From the NCBI GenBank assembly GCA_965227335.1, contig CBDDFV010000001.1, positions 558,001-622,000 of the forward strand: a DNA stretch of 64,000 nt, read 5' to 3'. The translations under genes and the position numbers were made by a program. Shown here one piece after another: positions 13,610 to 22,678 of the stretch (positions are counted from its first letter, which is position 1; every line of letters begins with the position of its first letter). The notes under the pieces were generated by a model. The model worked only from the letters and a program-made list of their open reading frames with translations. It had not been told where the DNA came from and made no database searches. Origin of the DNA: CBDDFV01 sp965227335. Lineage in GTDB: Bacteria > Planctomycetota > Phycisphaerae > Phycisphaerales > SM1A02.

Positions 13610-14794
13610 TCAGACCGTCGCCGCGTCGGGCCGCGGGGTCGAGGCGTCGCGGGGGGCCGCCCACGGCGACGCGGCGATCGTGCGCACGAGGGCGTCAACC
13701 TCTTCGCTCGTGTTGAAGCAACTGAAGCTGAAGCGGATCGTGCCCCGCCCCGCCGTGCCGATCGTCTCGTGGGCGAGCGGCGCGCAATGGAAGCCGGCTC
13801 GCGTGGCGATGTCGTGTTCTTCCGCCAGCCACGTCGCGACGTCCTTCGGGGGCGTATCGCCGAAGTTGCACGACACCACCGCCGTCCGCCGGTCCGGATC
13901 CGGGTTGCCGTAGACCGTCACGCCGAGCTGTCGCATCTCATCCGCGAAGAGCGCGGCGAGGGCGTTCTCGTGCGCGCGAATCGCGCCGACGCCCTTCTCC
14001 GCCACCCACGCGGTCCCCGCCGCGAGCCCCACGACGGCGGGCAGATTGTGCGTGCCGACCTCGTGACAGAGCGGGGTGTCCGCGTTGAACTCGTGCTTGC
14101 CGGAGTCGCCGCCCGTTCCGCCTTCGGCCAGCGGCCCGAGCACCACGCCTTCGCGCACGTAGAGTCCGCCGACGCCGGGCGGACCGTAGAGACCCTTGTG
14201 GCCCGCGAACGCCAGCAGGTCCGCGTGCAGTTCGTCCACATCGCACGAGAGCAGCCCCGCGCCCTGCGCGGCGTCGACGAGGAACATCGCCCCGTACTGC
14301 TTCGCCAGCGCCCCGAGCTCCGTGATCGGACAGATGTCGCCCGTCACGTTGCTCGCCATCGAGCACGCGATCAGCTTCACCTTGTTCGTCTGCAGCGTGC
14401 GCTCGACGAATTCGAGATCGACCGGCGTCTCCGGCGTGTACGGCGCAACGTGAAACGTCACGCCCCGCTGCTGCGCGATCCGACGGATCGGGCGCGACAC
14501 CGCATGGTGTTCGATGCCGGACATGATCACGTGATCGTCCGCGCTCCACGCCAGGCCCCGCACCGCGAGGTTCAGCGAGTACGTCGCCGACGGCGTGAAG
14601 ACGAGCTGCTCCGGCTTCGGGATACTGAAGAAGTCGGCGACGACGGCGCGCGACGCCCGCAGCTGATTGACAGTCTGCTTCGTCCCCTTCGCAGCGGTGC
14701 GGTTCGGACTGGACAGCGTGCGGAAGCACCGGTCCGTGGTCTCGTAGACGCATTCGGGCTTCGGCCAGGTCGTCGCGGCGTTGTTGAAATACAT
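13610..14794 (-). CDS. Class V aminotransferase, cysteine desulfurase (SufS/CsdA-like)
   Basis: 394 aa from the ATG at 14794 (MYFNNAATTWPKP, the usual family start; an upstream in-frame ATG adds only Pro/His-rich residues). The PLP lysine is K200 in AFAGHKGLYGPPG, the PLP aspartate is in VDAAQ near 174, and the catalytic persulfide cysteine is C337 in RAGFHCAP, as in SufS (RxGxHC). Fold-type I enzymes of this group take sulfur from cysteine for Fe-S cluster or thio-cofactor assembly, releasing alanine. No suf or isc genes lie beside it, so it is probably a stand-alone desulfurase. The family is secure; the sulfur acceptor is unknown. Confidence 0.88.
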   Translation of the reverse strand: MYFNNAATTWPKPECVYETTDRCFRTLSSPNRTAAKGTKQTVNQLRASRAVVADFFSIPKPEQLVFTPSATYSLNLAVRGLAWSADDHVIMSGIEHHAVSRPIRRIAQQRGVTFHVAPYTPETPVDLEFVERTLQTNKVKLIACSMASNVTGDICPITELGALAKQYGAMFLVDAAQGAGLLSCDVDELHADLLAFAGHKGLYGPPGVGGLYVREGVVLGPLAEGGTGGDSGKHEFNADTPLCHEVGTHNLPAVVGLAAGTAWVAEKGVGAIRAHENALAALFADEMRQLGVTVYGNPDPDRRTAVVSCNFGDTPPKDVATWLAEEHDIATRAGFHCAPLAHETIGTAGRGTIRFSFSCFNTSEEVDALVRTIAASPWAAPRDASTPRPDAATV

Positions 14795-15003
14795 GGACGG
14801 ATCATCCCAACGGTGGGGGGTCGGGGAACACGAACCGCCGGCCATCGGCGAGAATCGCCGGGACCGGAAAGGGGCGTGGGGGATGTCCGCAGGGCTCTCG
14901 AGGCGGACCTCCCGAGTATACGAGACCGCCCCCGCCCATCAAAGCGGCCGGCCCCGCCGGCGGACCGAACAGGCGGCGACCATCGCCTCCGCGGAGAACG
15001 AGT

Positions 15004-15483
15004 ATGAACACGACGCCGCGTCCCACCCCCGGCAGCCCCGTCACCCTGCGCGAGATCACGCGGGACAACCTCGTCCCCGTGATGAAGCTCGCGGTGCACG
15101 AATATCAACAGCCCTATGTCCTGCCCAACATGGCGTCGATCGCCCAGGCGAAGTACACCGACCCCGACCGCGTCTGGTTCCGCGCGGTCTACGCCGATCA
15201 GACGCCGGTCGGCTTCGTGATGCTGGGGATCAACGAACCGAAGCAGCGGTATTCGCTCTGGCGGTTCATGATCGACGTCCGCTACCAGTCGATGGGGTTC
15301 GGCCGCCGGGCGCTGGACCTGACGGTCGACCACGTCCGCACGCGTCCCGGCGCGACCGCCCTGATGACGAGCGTCGTCGAGACGCCTCCGCCCGGCCCGC
15401 GCCCGTTCTACGAGCAGTACGGTTTCGTGGCGACGGGGGAGTATGACGAGGATGGCGAGGCGTACCTGCGGCTTGCGCTGTGA
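15004..15483 (+). CDS. GNAT acetyltransferase (diamine/spermidine acetyltransferase-like)
   Basis: 159 aa, the usual length for a single GNAT domain. Core elements are TLREITRDNLVPVMKL at the N-terminus, the beta4/acetyl-CoA loop region FMIDVRYQSMGFGRRALDLT (R/Q-x-x-G-x-G type) around residues 90-108, and FYEQYGFVATGEY near the C-terminus. The pattern resembles BltD/PaiA-type polyamine acetyltransferases, although the substrate cannot be read from sequence. It is transcribed away from the cysteine desulfurase gene and converges with the Gfo/Idh/MocA gene, ending 3 bases before that gene's stop. Confidence 0.85.
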   Translation: MNTTPRPTPGSPVTLREITRDNLVPVMKLAVHEYQQPYVLPNMASIAQAKYTDPDRVWFRAVYADQTPVGFVMLGINEPKQRYSLWRFMIDVRYQSMGFGRRALDLTVDHVRTRPGATALMTSVVETPPPGPRPFYEQYGFVATGEYDEDGEAYLRLAL

Positions 15484-15486
15484 GCG

Positions 15487-16932
15487 TCAGGAGACCGCCA
15501 TCAGGGACGACGGGATCGCGTAGCCGGAGCGATAGTCGCGGCTGAGATGGACGTTCGCCGCCGCCGCGCTTTCGCCGGTGAACGTCTCCGTCGCCCCGTC
15601 CAGGTGCAGACGCGGACCGACGAGCAGCGATTCCGTCGCCGGGTCCACGTGGTTGCCGCGCAGATGATCGCGGAGATCGAGGAACGCCCGGTTCGCGGCG
15701 TGACGATCGCGGAAGGGTTCCTGCATCTCCGCCATCGTGCGGGGCGCGCCGAGATGGTGCGAGGTGTTCGCGAGGTGGCAGAGGGCGGTCGAATGATGCG
15801 CCTCGGTGGTGTTCGCCCGGAGCAGCCGCGCGTCATCCGCGCGAACGGCGTCGATGAAGTTGGCGAAGTGATTGCCGCCGCCCTGGAAGACCTTGATCTC
15901 GGCGCCGTCGTGGTCGAACACGACGACCTTCGCGTACGCGGCGCTGACCATGTAGCCGACCTCGCCGAAGAAGACGACGCCGATGTGGGCGGTGCGGTAG
16001 GCGGGCGTCTGCAGGCCGCGCACTTCGAAGATGATCTGCTTCCCCGCGTCGTCGTACTCAAAGAGGGCGAGCTGCGAGTTGGGGGTCTCGCCGTCGTCCT
16101 CGTAGCCGACGCGGGCGCCGACGCTCTGCACCGACGTCGGCAGGCCGTCGAGACCCAGCCCCCAGCGGGCGATGTCAAGCTGATGCACGCCCTGGTTGCC
16201 GATGTCGCCGTTGCCGGTGTTGAAGTCCCAGTGCCAGTCGTAGTGCAGGTTGCGGCGACGCAACGGCTCCATCGCCGCCGGTCCCGTCCACAGGTCGTAA
16301 TCCAGCGTCGAGGGCGGCGTCTGTTCCCCGCTCACCGCGCCGATCGAGTCGCGCTTCTTGTAACAGAGGCCGTGTGCGAGCGTGACCTCGCCCAGCCCGC
16401 CCGCCTGCAGCCACGCCATCGCGTCGCGAGTCGCCTGGTGCGAACGCGCCTGCGTGCCGTGCTGCACGATCTTCCCCGCCCGACGCGCGGCGTTGATCAC
16501 CGCCCGCCCTTCCGCAAACGTGTGGGATACCGGCTTCTCCACGTAGACGTGCTTCCCCGCGTCCAGCGCCCACACCGTCGCCAGCGCGTGCCAGTGGTTC
16601 GGCGTCGCGATCGAGACGGCGTCGACGCCCGGATCGTCCAGCATCGCGCGGATGTCGCGGTGATACGTCGCGTCGGGGACGGCCTCCATCGCGTCGTCGA
16701 TCACGCCGGAATCAGGATCGCAGATAGCGACGATCTCGACGTTGGGGATGTTCATGAACTCCGCGATGTGCCCGCGGCCGCGGCCGCGTACGCCGATGAC
16801 GCCGAGCCGGACGCGGTCGTTCGCCGCGCCGCGCCGCGTGGCGTGGGCGCCAAGGGCGACGGCGGGGATCGCCGCCCCGGCGCTGGCGGCGGCGAGGGCG
16901 TATTCGATGAAGTTGCGTCGCGGCATCGTCAT
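15487..16932 (-). CDS. Tat-exported Gfo/Idh/MocA-family sugar oxidoreductase
   Basis: 481 aa. A twin-arginine-type leader (PRRNFIEYALAAASAGAA) precedes a Rossmann fold with GVRGRGRG at 47-54 and the family motif EKPVSH at 132-137. A C-terminal alpha/beta domain follows with the GNQGVHQLDIARW signature containing the active-site H and D. These enzymes oxidise or reduce sugar hydroxyls with NAD(P), often at C3. It is the last of four overlapping minus-strand genes (ATGA overlap with the preceding gene), together with a DUF1080 protein and a TIM-barrel protein, a grouping typical of 3-keto-glycoside metabolism in the cell envelope. The substrate is unknown. Confidence 0.9.
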   Translation of the reverse strand: MTMPRRNFIEYALAAASAGAAIPAVALGAHATRRGAANDRVRLGVIGVRGRGRGHIAEFMNIPNVEIVAICDPDSGVIDDAMEAVPDATYHRDIRAMLDDPGVDAVSIATPNHWHALATVWALDAGKHVYVEKPVSHTFAEGRAVINAARRAGKIVQHGTQARSHQATRDAMAWLQAGGLGEVTLAHGLCYKKRDSIGAVSGEQTPPSTLDYDLWTGPAAMEPLRRRNLHYDWHWDFNTGNGDIGNQGVHQLDIARWGLGLDGLPTSVQSVGARVGYEDDGETPNSQLALFEYDDAGKQIIFEVRGLQTPAYRTAHIGVVFFGEVGYMVSAAYAKVVVFDHDGAEIKVFQGGGNHFANFIDAVRADDARLLRANTTEAHHSTALCHLANTSHHLGAPRTMAEMQEPFRDRHAANRAFLDLRDHLRGNHVDPATESLLVGPRLHLDGATETFTGESAAAANVHLSRDYRSGYAIPSSLMAVS

Positions 16933-17723
16933 GGCGTGGGTTCCTGATCAGGCCCCGGTCGAAGAATGCGAAATCCGAGATGGTCGCCGTCGGGAATCCA
17001 CCACACGCCCGGCGGGACGTTGGGATCCTTGAGCGTCCAGAGTTTGTTGAAGCGAAGCCGCGCGTCGGGCGTGACCTTCTCCGCGGGGTCCTTCCAGGAG
17101 CCGCCCCGCAACGCCGCGCGATCCGGCTTCGCGGGATCATACGGATCGCGGGTGTACTCCCAGAGGTTGCCGAGCATGTCGTAGACGCCGTGCGCATTCG
17201 GCTTGCGTCGCCTGACTTCCTCGGTCTTCCCGTCCGTGTTCGCGGCGTACCACGCGTACGCATCCAGCGGTTCCGGCGTCTCGCCGCACGCGAGACGCCA
17301 CTCGGCCTCGGAGGGCAGCCGATAGTCGTGTCCGGTGTTGATCGACAGCCACTTGCAGTACGTCTTCGCCGCGTTCCAGCTCACGCCCACCGCCGGACGG
17401 GTCCCCTCGCCCCAGTTGCGGTGATACGGCGCGACGTCCAGCGGCTTCGACGGCTTGGTGACGAGCGCGGCGTCCGGCGGCGCGACGGCGGTCGCGTCGA
17501 AATCGCAGTACGGCAGGAACTGATCCCACGTCACCTCGGTCTCGCCGATCCAGAAGTTCCCCTCCGGAATCCAGACCATCGTGAACGCGACGTCCGTCCC
17601 GCGGATCGTCGCCGTGTACGTCTGCGGCGCCCCGGGGTGAACGGCGACACGCTGCGCCGGCGGCGTCGCGGCGCATCCGGCCACCGCGGTCAGCATCAGC
17701 AACAGCCCGAACCTGCGAATCAC
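16929..17723 (-). CDS. FGE/sulfatase-modifying-factor-like lipoprotein
   Basis: 264 aa from a GTG at 17723 that shares GTGA with the stop of the upstream gene. The N-terminus is a lipoprotein signal (LLLMLTAVAGC). The body is an FGE-sulfatase domain (PF03781 type): ETEVTWDQFLPYC near 67-79, PAVGVSWNAAKTYCKWLS, RLPSEAEWRLACG, YDMLGNLWEYTRDPY, RGGSWKD and HLGFR at the end. The catalytic copper-binding cysteine pair of true formylglycine-generating enzyme is not evident, so it is more likely a carbohydrate- or protein-binding member of the C-lectin-like fold than an active FGE. It probably sits on the periplasmic face of a membrane as part of the sugar operon. Confidence 0.85.
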   Translation of the reverse strand: MIRRFGLLLMLTAVAGCAATPPAQRVAVHPGAPQTYTATIRGTDVAFTMVWIPEGNFWIGETEVTWDQFLPYCDFDATAVAPPDAALVTKPSKPLDVAPYHRNWGEGTRPAVGVSWNAAKTYCKWLSINTGHDYRLPSEAEWRLACGETPEPLDAYAWYAANTDGKTEEVRRRKPNAHGVYDMLGNLWEYTRDPYDPAKPDRAALRGGSWKDPAEKVTPDARLRFNKLWTLKDPNVPPGVWWIPDGDHLGFRILRPGPDQEPTP

Positions 17724-18601
17724 GACCAGACCTCCTGCGCCTGCCGTTCGATCGCCTTCACCGCCCTCGGCGCCTCGGCCGCGAGGTCGCGCCAGCGGCA
17801 CTCGATCGACATCCGTCCACGATACCCAATCCGCTTCAGCGCTTCGAGATAGGGCCGAAAATCGTCCCCGTCGACGCCCGGCGGCGTCCGCTCACGCTTC
17901 TCCGCCAGATGTACGTGCCGGATCAGGCCGCCCGCGGCGATGATCGACCCGGGCCCGTCGTCCTCCCGCATCATGTGGAAGAAGTCCGCCGTGATCCCGA
18001 TGTTCGGGTGACGAACGGCGCCGACCAGACGCGCGGCGTGATCGACGCCATTGATGTAGTTCGTCTCCGAGGACTGCAGCGGTTCGACGCACACAGTCAC
18101 GTCGTGCGCACGGGCGCGATCGCCCATCCGAGCCAGCAACGCCGCGAACTGAAGATCCGCGTCGACACGCGACAAGCCGTCCGGCGTCCGACGCGCGGCG
18201 CCCGATCCAAACGTCACGATCTCGATCCCCGCCGCCTGCGCACGAGCAAACACGATCGACGCGTAGTCGAGCACCGCGTCGTGATTCGCCTTTTGTCCGA
18301 GGCAGGCGAGGCGGCCGGGGAGAAAACCGTTTGCTGCGACCGCGGGCAGCGCCGCGGCGCGAATCCGCCTGAGGCGCGCCGCGAACGCCGCCTCGTCCTG
18401 GTCGGCGACGAGCCACTGACCACAACTGATCTCGACGTATCGCCCGCCCCCCGCCTTGACCGCGCCGGCGTCGTCAATCGAACGGCAGACCCCGATCTCC
18501 GGCGCGCTGCTGAGTTCAGGTCGCGCCGCGGCCGGCGCGGCGGCGATCAGCGCGGCGGATCCGAGGAACCTTCGACGAGAGATGGATCCGCGCCGCGACA
18601 C
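17720..18601 (-). CDS. Tat-exported sugar phosphate isomerase/epimerase-like TIM barrel
   Basis: 293 aa from a GTG at 18601 that follows the upstream stop directly. The leader SISRRRFLGSAALIAAAPAA is a clear Tat signal. The rest matches the AP-endonuclease-2 (xylose isomerase-like) TIM barrel: YVEISCGQW early, VCVEPLQ with the metal-ligand Glu, GITADFFHMM with Asp and His, IRHVHLAEK, and GYRGRMSIECRW with a late Glu. Such barrels act as metal-dependent isomerases, epimerases or lyases; with DUF1080 and Gfo/Idh/MocA partners, a step on 3-keto-sugars is likely. It overlaps the FGE-like gene by four bases (GTGA). Confidence 0.88.
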   Translation of the reverse strand: MSRRGSISRRRFLGSAALIAAAPAAARPELSSAPEIGVCRSIDDAGAVKAGGGRYVEISCGQWLVADQDEAAFAARLRRIRAAALPAVAANGFLPGRLACLGQKANHDAVLDYASIVFARAQAAGIEIVTFGSGAARRTPDGLSRVDADLQFAALLARMGDRARAHDVTVCVEPLQSSETNYINGVDHAARLVGAVRHPNIGITADFFHMMREDDGPGSIIAAGGLIRHVHLAEKRERTPPGVDGDDFRPYLEALKRIGYRGRMSIECRWRDLAAEAPRAVKAIERQAQEVWS

Positions 18602-19948
18602 CTACCGCAGCACCCGCACCTTGATCGACCGGTACCGCACCTCGTCCCCGTGATCCTGCAGCAGGATGTGTCCGTCCTCATGCCGGCCGAAGTTCGGGAT
18701 GTCCCGGTACTTGCTCCGGGCGATGCGGGCGAGGAAGTCGTCGCTGCCGCGCACATACTCGACGACCTTGAAATCGTTCAGCCAGTGCTGCACCACGCCG
18801 TCGGGACGGAAGACGATGCGGGCGTGGTTCCAGTCGCCGACGCGTCGGGGCACGCTCCGTCCGTTCACCTTCCGCGCGGATGGAATCAGGTCATACAGCG
18901 ACGCCATCGTGCGATTCCGGTCCTCACCGAGCGCGCCGTCGGGATGGCCGTCGTCGTCGAGGACCTGGTACTCCAGCCCCAGGGCGTCGTTGACGTTGTA
19001 CTTGATCCCGCTGTTGCCCTTGGCGCCGACGAGGAAGTCGGTCTGGAACTCAAACGCGACGAAGCGCTCGCGGGTGATGATGTCCCCGCCGCGCTGCGCG
19101 ATGTTCGCCCCGTGACCCTCGACGATCAGTTCGCCGTCCGCAACCCGCCAGCCGCGCGGCGGGAACGTGCGGTTGTGCACGCCCCGCCAGTAGTCGGTGT
19201 CGCGTCCATTGAACAGCCGCCGCCAGCCCTGCGCCTGTTCCGCCGGATGTAGGTCGTTGGGATTGAGATTGCGGATGAAGAGGTCGCGGTGAAGCGGCGC
19301 GATCGCTTCTTCCGTGACGTCGCGGATCCGGATATTCCGCCACTTCATCTGCTTGCCTGCGTTGGCGTCGCCCTTCGGCATGCCGTGAACCTGGAGGGCG
19401 ATGAACCCGCCCTCGTTCGACGTGTCGATCAGGTGCGTCGCCGGGGCGCCGTTCAGCCAGGTGCGCACGCTCTGACCGATACACTCGATCTTCGCGGTGT
19501 TCCAGTCGTTGATCTTCAGCCGGTTCTTCGCGTCCGGGTTGAGTTCGAGCGGATAGAGCCAGCCCCGTCCGGCTTCGTGGTAAAGCCCCGCCGTCCACGC
19601 CCGCGGCGAGGGATCGATCTCGTACTGGAGTCCGGTGACGCGTCCGACGATTCCCGCTGCGATGCTGCGGAACTGCACGCCCGAGTTCACGCCGTCGGGC
19701 ACGAAGAACTCGAACTCGAGGATGAAGTCGTCGAACGTCTCTTCGGTCGCGAGGAACGTGTTGCGGGTTCCATCGACGAAGGTGCCGACGATGACGCCGT
19801 CCTCGACGTGGAACGTGCCGCGCCGATCCTCGTCGCCGGCCAGCTGCACCCAGCCGTGCAGGTCCTCGCCGGTGAAGAGGGGGCGCCAGTCATCGGCGCG
19901 GGCGACGGTCGTGAAGAGAAGCAGGGCCGGCAGAAGTCGTGCGATCAT
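18602..19948 (-). CDS. Secreted protein with two DUF1080 (3-keto-disaccharide hydrolase) domains
   Basis: 448 aa with a Sec signal peptide (MIARLLPALLLFTTVARA). Two concanavalin-like DUF1080 domains occupy about residues 20-215 and 240-447; each opens with a W/R-x-LF-(T/N)G motif (WRPLFTGEDLHGW; WRRLFNGRDTDYW) and carries the NSG(V/I) and WN motifs (NDWNTAKIECIG; GDWNHARIVF). DUF1080 proteins are known or predicted to cleave 3-keto-disaccharides or to bind carbohydrate. A tandem copy in one chain suggests binding or cleavage of a longer substrate. It is the first gene of the four-gene sugar operon and is followed with no gap by the TIM-barrel gene. Confidence 0.9.
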   Translation of the reverse strand: MIARLLPALLLFTTVARADDWRPLFTGEDLHGWVQLAGDEDRRGTFHVEDGVIVGTFVDGTRNTFLATEETFDDFILEFEFFVPDGVNSGVQFRSIAAGIVGRVTGLQYEIDPSPRAWTAGLYHEAGRGWLYPLELNPDAKNRLKINDWNTAKIECIGQSVRTWLNGAPATHLIDTSNEGGFIALQVHGMPKGDANAGKQMKWRNIRIRDVTEEAIAPLHRDLFIRNLNPNDLHPAEQAQGWRRLFNGRDTDYWRGVHNRTFPPRGWRVADGELIVEGHGANIAQRGGDIITRERFVAFEFQTDFLVGAKGNSGIKYNVNDALGLEYQVLDDDGHPDGALGEDRNRTMASLYDLIPSARKVNGRSVPRRVGDWNHARIVFRPDGVVQHWLNDFKVVEYVRGSDDFLARIARSKYRDIPNFGRHEDGHILLQDHGDEVRYRSIKVRVLR

Positions 19949-19957
19949 GGCGTCAGA

Positions 19958-20293
19958 CTACTCGACAGTCCCGCGCGGCCGCCACTGAAACCGCTTCAGA
20001 TCAATCACCCCCGTCGCGCTGAACTCCACGCCCTCCGCCTCGAGCCGCGCCCGCTGTTCCCGCTCGGGATCGCGTTCGGGATGGTCGGGCGACCGGCCGC
20101 TGATCCGGCCCTGCGCGTTCACCACGCGGTGCCAGGGCACGGGGCGGGCCGGTTCATGCAGCGCGCTCAGGGCGTATCCGACCTGACGCGCGGCGCCGGG
20201 CCGGCCGGCCAGCCGCGCAATCTGCCCGTACGTCGCCACCCGCCCCCGCGGGATGCGTCGGACGACGGCGTAGATCTCGTCGTACCCGCTCAC
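19958..20293 (-). CDS. Alkyltransferase-like (ATL) DNA-repair protein
   Basis: 111 aa from a GTG at 20293 that shares GTGA with the upstream stop. It corresponds to the DNA-binding domain of O6-alkylguanine-DNA alkyltransferase (IPRGRVATYGQIARLAG, RQVGYALSAL, then the active-site loop), but the reactive cysteine of PCHRV is replaced by Trp: PWHRVV. That substitution defines ATL proteins, which bind O6-alkylguanine without removing the alkyl group and hand the lesion to nucleotide-excision repair. The length fits the ATL family. It ends 9 bases before the DUF1080 gene start but belongs to a different pathway. Confidence 0.9.
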   Translation of the reverse strand: MSGYDEIYAVVRRIPRGRVATYGQIARLAGRPGAARQVGYALSALHEPARPVPWHRVVNAQGRISGRSPDHPERDPEREQRARLEAEGVEFSATGVIDLKRFQWRPRGTVE

Positions 20294-21186
20294 CGCATTT
20301 CGCGGTCGCCCCATTGCGTGGCGATGATGTCGAAGGTGAACTTGGACGGGTCGATCTTCGGCGCGCCGTCGAGTTCGATCAGCTCCCAGCTCACGCTGAC
20401 GTTGAACTGACCTTCGCCGCGCCGGACGGTGTCGAAGTAGTAGGGCATCGGCCCCACGACATCGCCGTTGCGAAGCCCGACGTACACGTGCGCCCAGAGC
20501 TGGAAGACCGGTCCTGCATCCTCCGGCGGCATGGCGCTGATCTGAATTGCGCCGCGGTACAGCGTGTGCGGCTGGCCGCGACGACGCTCCTTGGGCGCGG
20601 GCGTGAGGAACTTCACCGAGGCGTTCGCCCCGTCGGGATCCGGCTCCGCCGGCGGGACGGGATCGCGCTTGCCGGACCGGGGCGGATTGGCGGGCGCCAG
20701 TCGACGCACCGCTCGCGCCGTGGCGTAACGCCGACCCGCGTTCGTGAAGAGGTCGCGGACGCTTCGGCCGTCGATGGCCACGCGATCACCCTGCTTCAGA
20801 TCCTTCAACTCGCGTTGCGTTCGCGCGCTCCCCGCGATGAAGAACGCCCGCATGGTCCGACTGGATCCGATCGGCTCGCCGTTGCGCTCCGCCTTCTGCG
20901 CCCAGCCGTCCAGCGTCCAGCCGCGGGTGCGGTCGATCTGTCCGTCCAGTTCGTCGAGGTCGCGCTGGTAGGCGCGGCGGGCGGTGTCGGTCGGGGCGTC
21001 GTCCCGCTTCGTCACGAGCGCCGCTCGACGCTCCGCCAGCTGCGGATTGACCGGTCCCCGCAGCACCTGGTCGATCTCCAGCACGTACGCGGGCGGCTTC
21101 TCCTCCCGCGGCTGCGTCGCCTCCGTCGGCGCGCCGAACAGCACCACGAGCATCAGTCCCGCGAGCAATGAAAGACGTCGTCGCAT
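20290..21186 (-). CDS. Secreted protein of unknown function
   Basis: 298 aa with a signal peptide (RRLSLLAGLMLVVLFGAPTEA). No family is recognised. Visible features are a charged helical part (residues about 45-90, AERRAALVTKRDDAPTDTARRAYQRD split by loops), a KQGDRVAIDGRSV stretch like a small beta-barrel, a Pro/Arg-rich linker near 165-190, and a C-terminal beta-rich part (LYRGAIQISAMP ... YVGLRNGDVVGPMPYYFDTV). It lies between the PhoX-like gene (3 bases upstream) and the ATL gene (four-base overlap), so it is co-transcribed with both. A periplasmic role is likely. Confidence 0.7.
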   Translation of the reverse strand: MRRRLSLLAGLMLVVLFGAPTEATQPREEKPPAYVLEIDQVLRGPVNPQLAERRAALVTKRDDAPTDTARRAYQRDLDELDGQIDRTRGWTLDGWAQKAERNGEPIGSSRTMRAFFIAGSARTQRELKDLKQGDRVAIDGRSVRDLFTNAGRRYATARAVRRLAPANPPRSGKRDPVPPAEPDPDGANASVKFLTPAPKERRRGQPHTLYRGAIQISAMPPEDAGPVFQLWAHVYVGLRNGDVVGPMPYYFDTVRRGEGQFNVSVSWELIELDGAPKIDPSKFTFDIIATQWGDREMR

Positions 21187-21189
21187 GGG

Positions 21190-22596
21190 TCACCCCCTCG
21201 CCGCGCGTTCCCACGGGCCAGTGATGGCGACAGTGTACCCCGGAATCTGAACGTTGACGAAGAGCGTGGAGCCGTCGGGCGAGAACGTCACGCCGGCGAG
21301 TTCGGAGCCGTTCAGCGAGTTGGCGGCGATGACGTACATCCGTCCGTCCGGCGTGACGCCGACGAGCTGATCGCGCCCCGTACCGTCCTCGGCGATCACG
21401 AGATCGCCCCATGGCGCCATCGTCATGTTGTCTGCGTTGCGCAGCAGATCGTCCTGCTTCGACTCCTGGAAGAGTTCGATCCGCCCCCCCGTGCTGACCT
21501 CGTCGACGCCGCCTGCCGCGCGGCTCGGGGTGTACTTCCAGATCTGACCCCGCTTCGCCTCGCCGCCGTTCGTGCACGCGAAGTACACGACGCCGTCGTC
21601 GTACCACATGCCCTCGCCCCGCGCGAAACGCGCGGCGCCCGCGCGATGGCCGCGGAACCGCAGGTCGTTCGCCGGCGCCTCCACGTCCTCGAGGTCGATC
21701 CACGTCGTCTCGTGGACGGCGCCGACGGTGATGCGCGGATCGGGATTCTCCCACCGGCGCGTATCGCACCCGGGAACGCCCCGGATCGCCAGCGCCTGCA
21801 GCCGTCCGCCCTTCGCCAGTTCGCCCGGCGTCTCGGGAATGAACCGGTAGATCAGACCCTCGTGCTGATCCTCGGTCTGGTAGACGATCCCGGTGTGCGG
21901 GTCGACCGCGACGGCCTCGTGCTTGAAACGACCCATCGCCTTCAGCGGGACGGGCGCGGCGCGTCGAATGTCGGCGGTCGCGGGCACCTCGAAGTTGTAC
22001 CCGTGGTCCTTCACCTGCCCGCCCACGCCCGCGCGGGATTCGGTCTCCTCGCACGTGATCCACGACCCCCACGGCGTCGGTCCGCCCGCGCAGTTCAGCG
22101 AGGTCCCGGCCAGACTCAGGTAATGCCGCTCCAGCGTCTGCGTACGCGTGTCGTAGACCAGCGTGGTCGTGCCGCCCGGCCCGGGCGCGGCGCCGTCGAC
22201 CCCGGGATCATAGAGATCCGCCGCGTCGATCTTCGTCAGCCCCGCCCGGTCGGCGCCGAACGCGTTTGGATAATTCATGCCGGGACCGATCTCGTGATTG
22301 CGCACGAGCAGCGTCAGTCCATCCGGCCCCGGAAACGACGCCATCCCGTCGTGCAGCGCCGGGACGAGCAGCCCGTCGTCCATCGCGTCGCCCGTCCGGG
22401 AGATGATCTGATACGAGAAGTCCGCCGGCAGGTCGAAGACGCGACGAGGATCCGTCCGCAACGGACCGAGCCCGAACGACGCGACCGATCGCTCGTCCGG
22501 CGAGGCCTCCAGCCGCGTCACCAGCGTCCGCAGACCGCCGAAGCCCGCAGTCAGCGCGGCGGCGTGCTTGATCATCATTCGACGGGAGACAGACAT
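21190..22596 (-). CDS. PhoX-like alkaline phosphatase (DUF839)
   Basis: 468 aa from the ATG at 22596, preceded by a good Shine-Dalgarno (AAGGAG); an upstream in-frame extension was rejected. A Tat-like leader (MSVSRRMMIKHAAALTAG) precedes a beta-propeller of the DUF839/PhoX family. Metal and catalytic motifs visible are RNHEIGPG, TTTLVYD, NCAGGPTPWGSWITCEET (containing the iron-ligand Cys and Glu), GRFKHEAVAVD, and NADNMTMAPWGDLVIAED. PhoX enzymes are Ca/Fe-dependent periplasmic phosphatases that release phosphate from esters. A regulatory phosphate box was not found by eye. Confidence 0.87.
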   Translation of the reverse strand: MSVSRRMMIKHAAALTAGFGGLRTLVTRLEASPDERSVASFGLGPLRTDPRRVFDLPADFSYQIISRTGDAMDDGLLVPALHDGMASFPGPDGLTLLVRNHEIGPGMNYPNAFGADRAGLTKIDAADLYDPGVDGAAPGPGGTTTLVYDTRTQTLERHYLSLAGTSLNCAGGPTPWGSWITCEETESRAGVGGQVKDHGYNFEVPATADIRRAAPVPLKAMGRFKHEAVAVDPHTGIVYQTEDQHEGLIYRFIPETPGELAKGGRLQALAIRGVPGCDTRRWENPDPRITVGAVHETTWIDLEDVEAPANDLRFRGHRAGAARFARGEGMWYDDGVVYFACTNGGEAKRGQIWKYTPSRAAGGVDEVSTGGRIELFQESKQDDLLRNADNMTMAPWGDLVIAEDGTGRDQLVGVTPDGRMYVIAANSLNGSELAGVTFSPDGSTLFVNVQIPGYTVAITGPWERAARG

Positions 22597-22678
22597 CGGG
22601 GGCGCTCCTTCGGCCGAAGGGAATCTCCATGCTACGGCGCAGTCGCGGCGGTCGCGGATCGATTTCGCCGATCCGTGC

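Noticed and set aside
16929..17723. True formylglycine-generating enzyme for sulfatases
   Set aside because: The domain is FGE-like, but the catalytic cysteine pair is not evident and no sulfatase gene is nearby.
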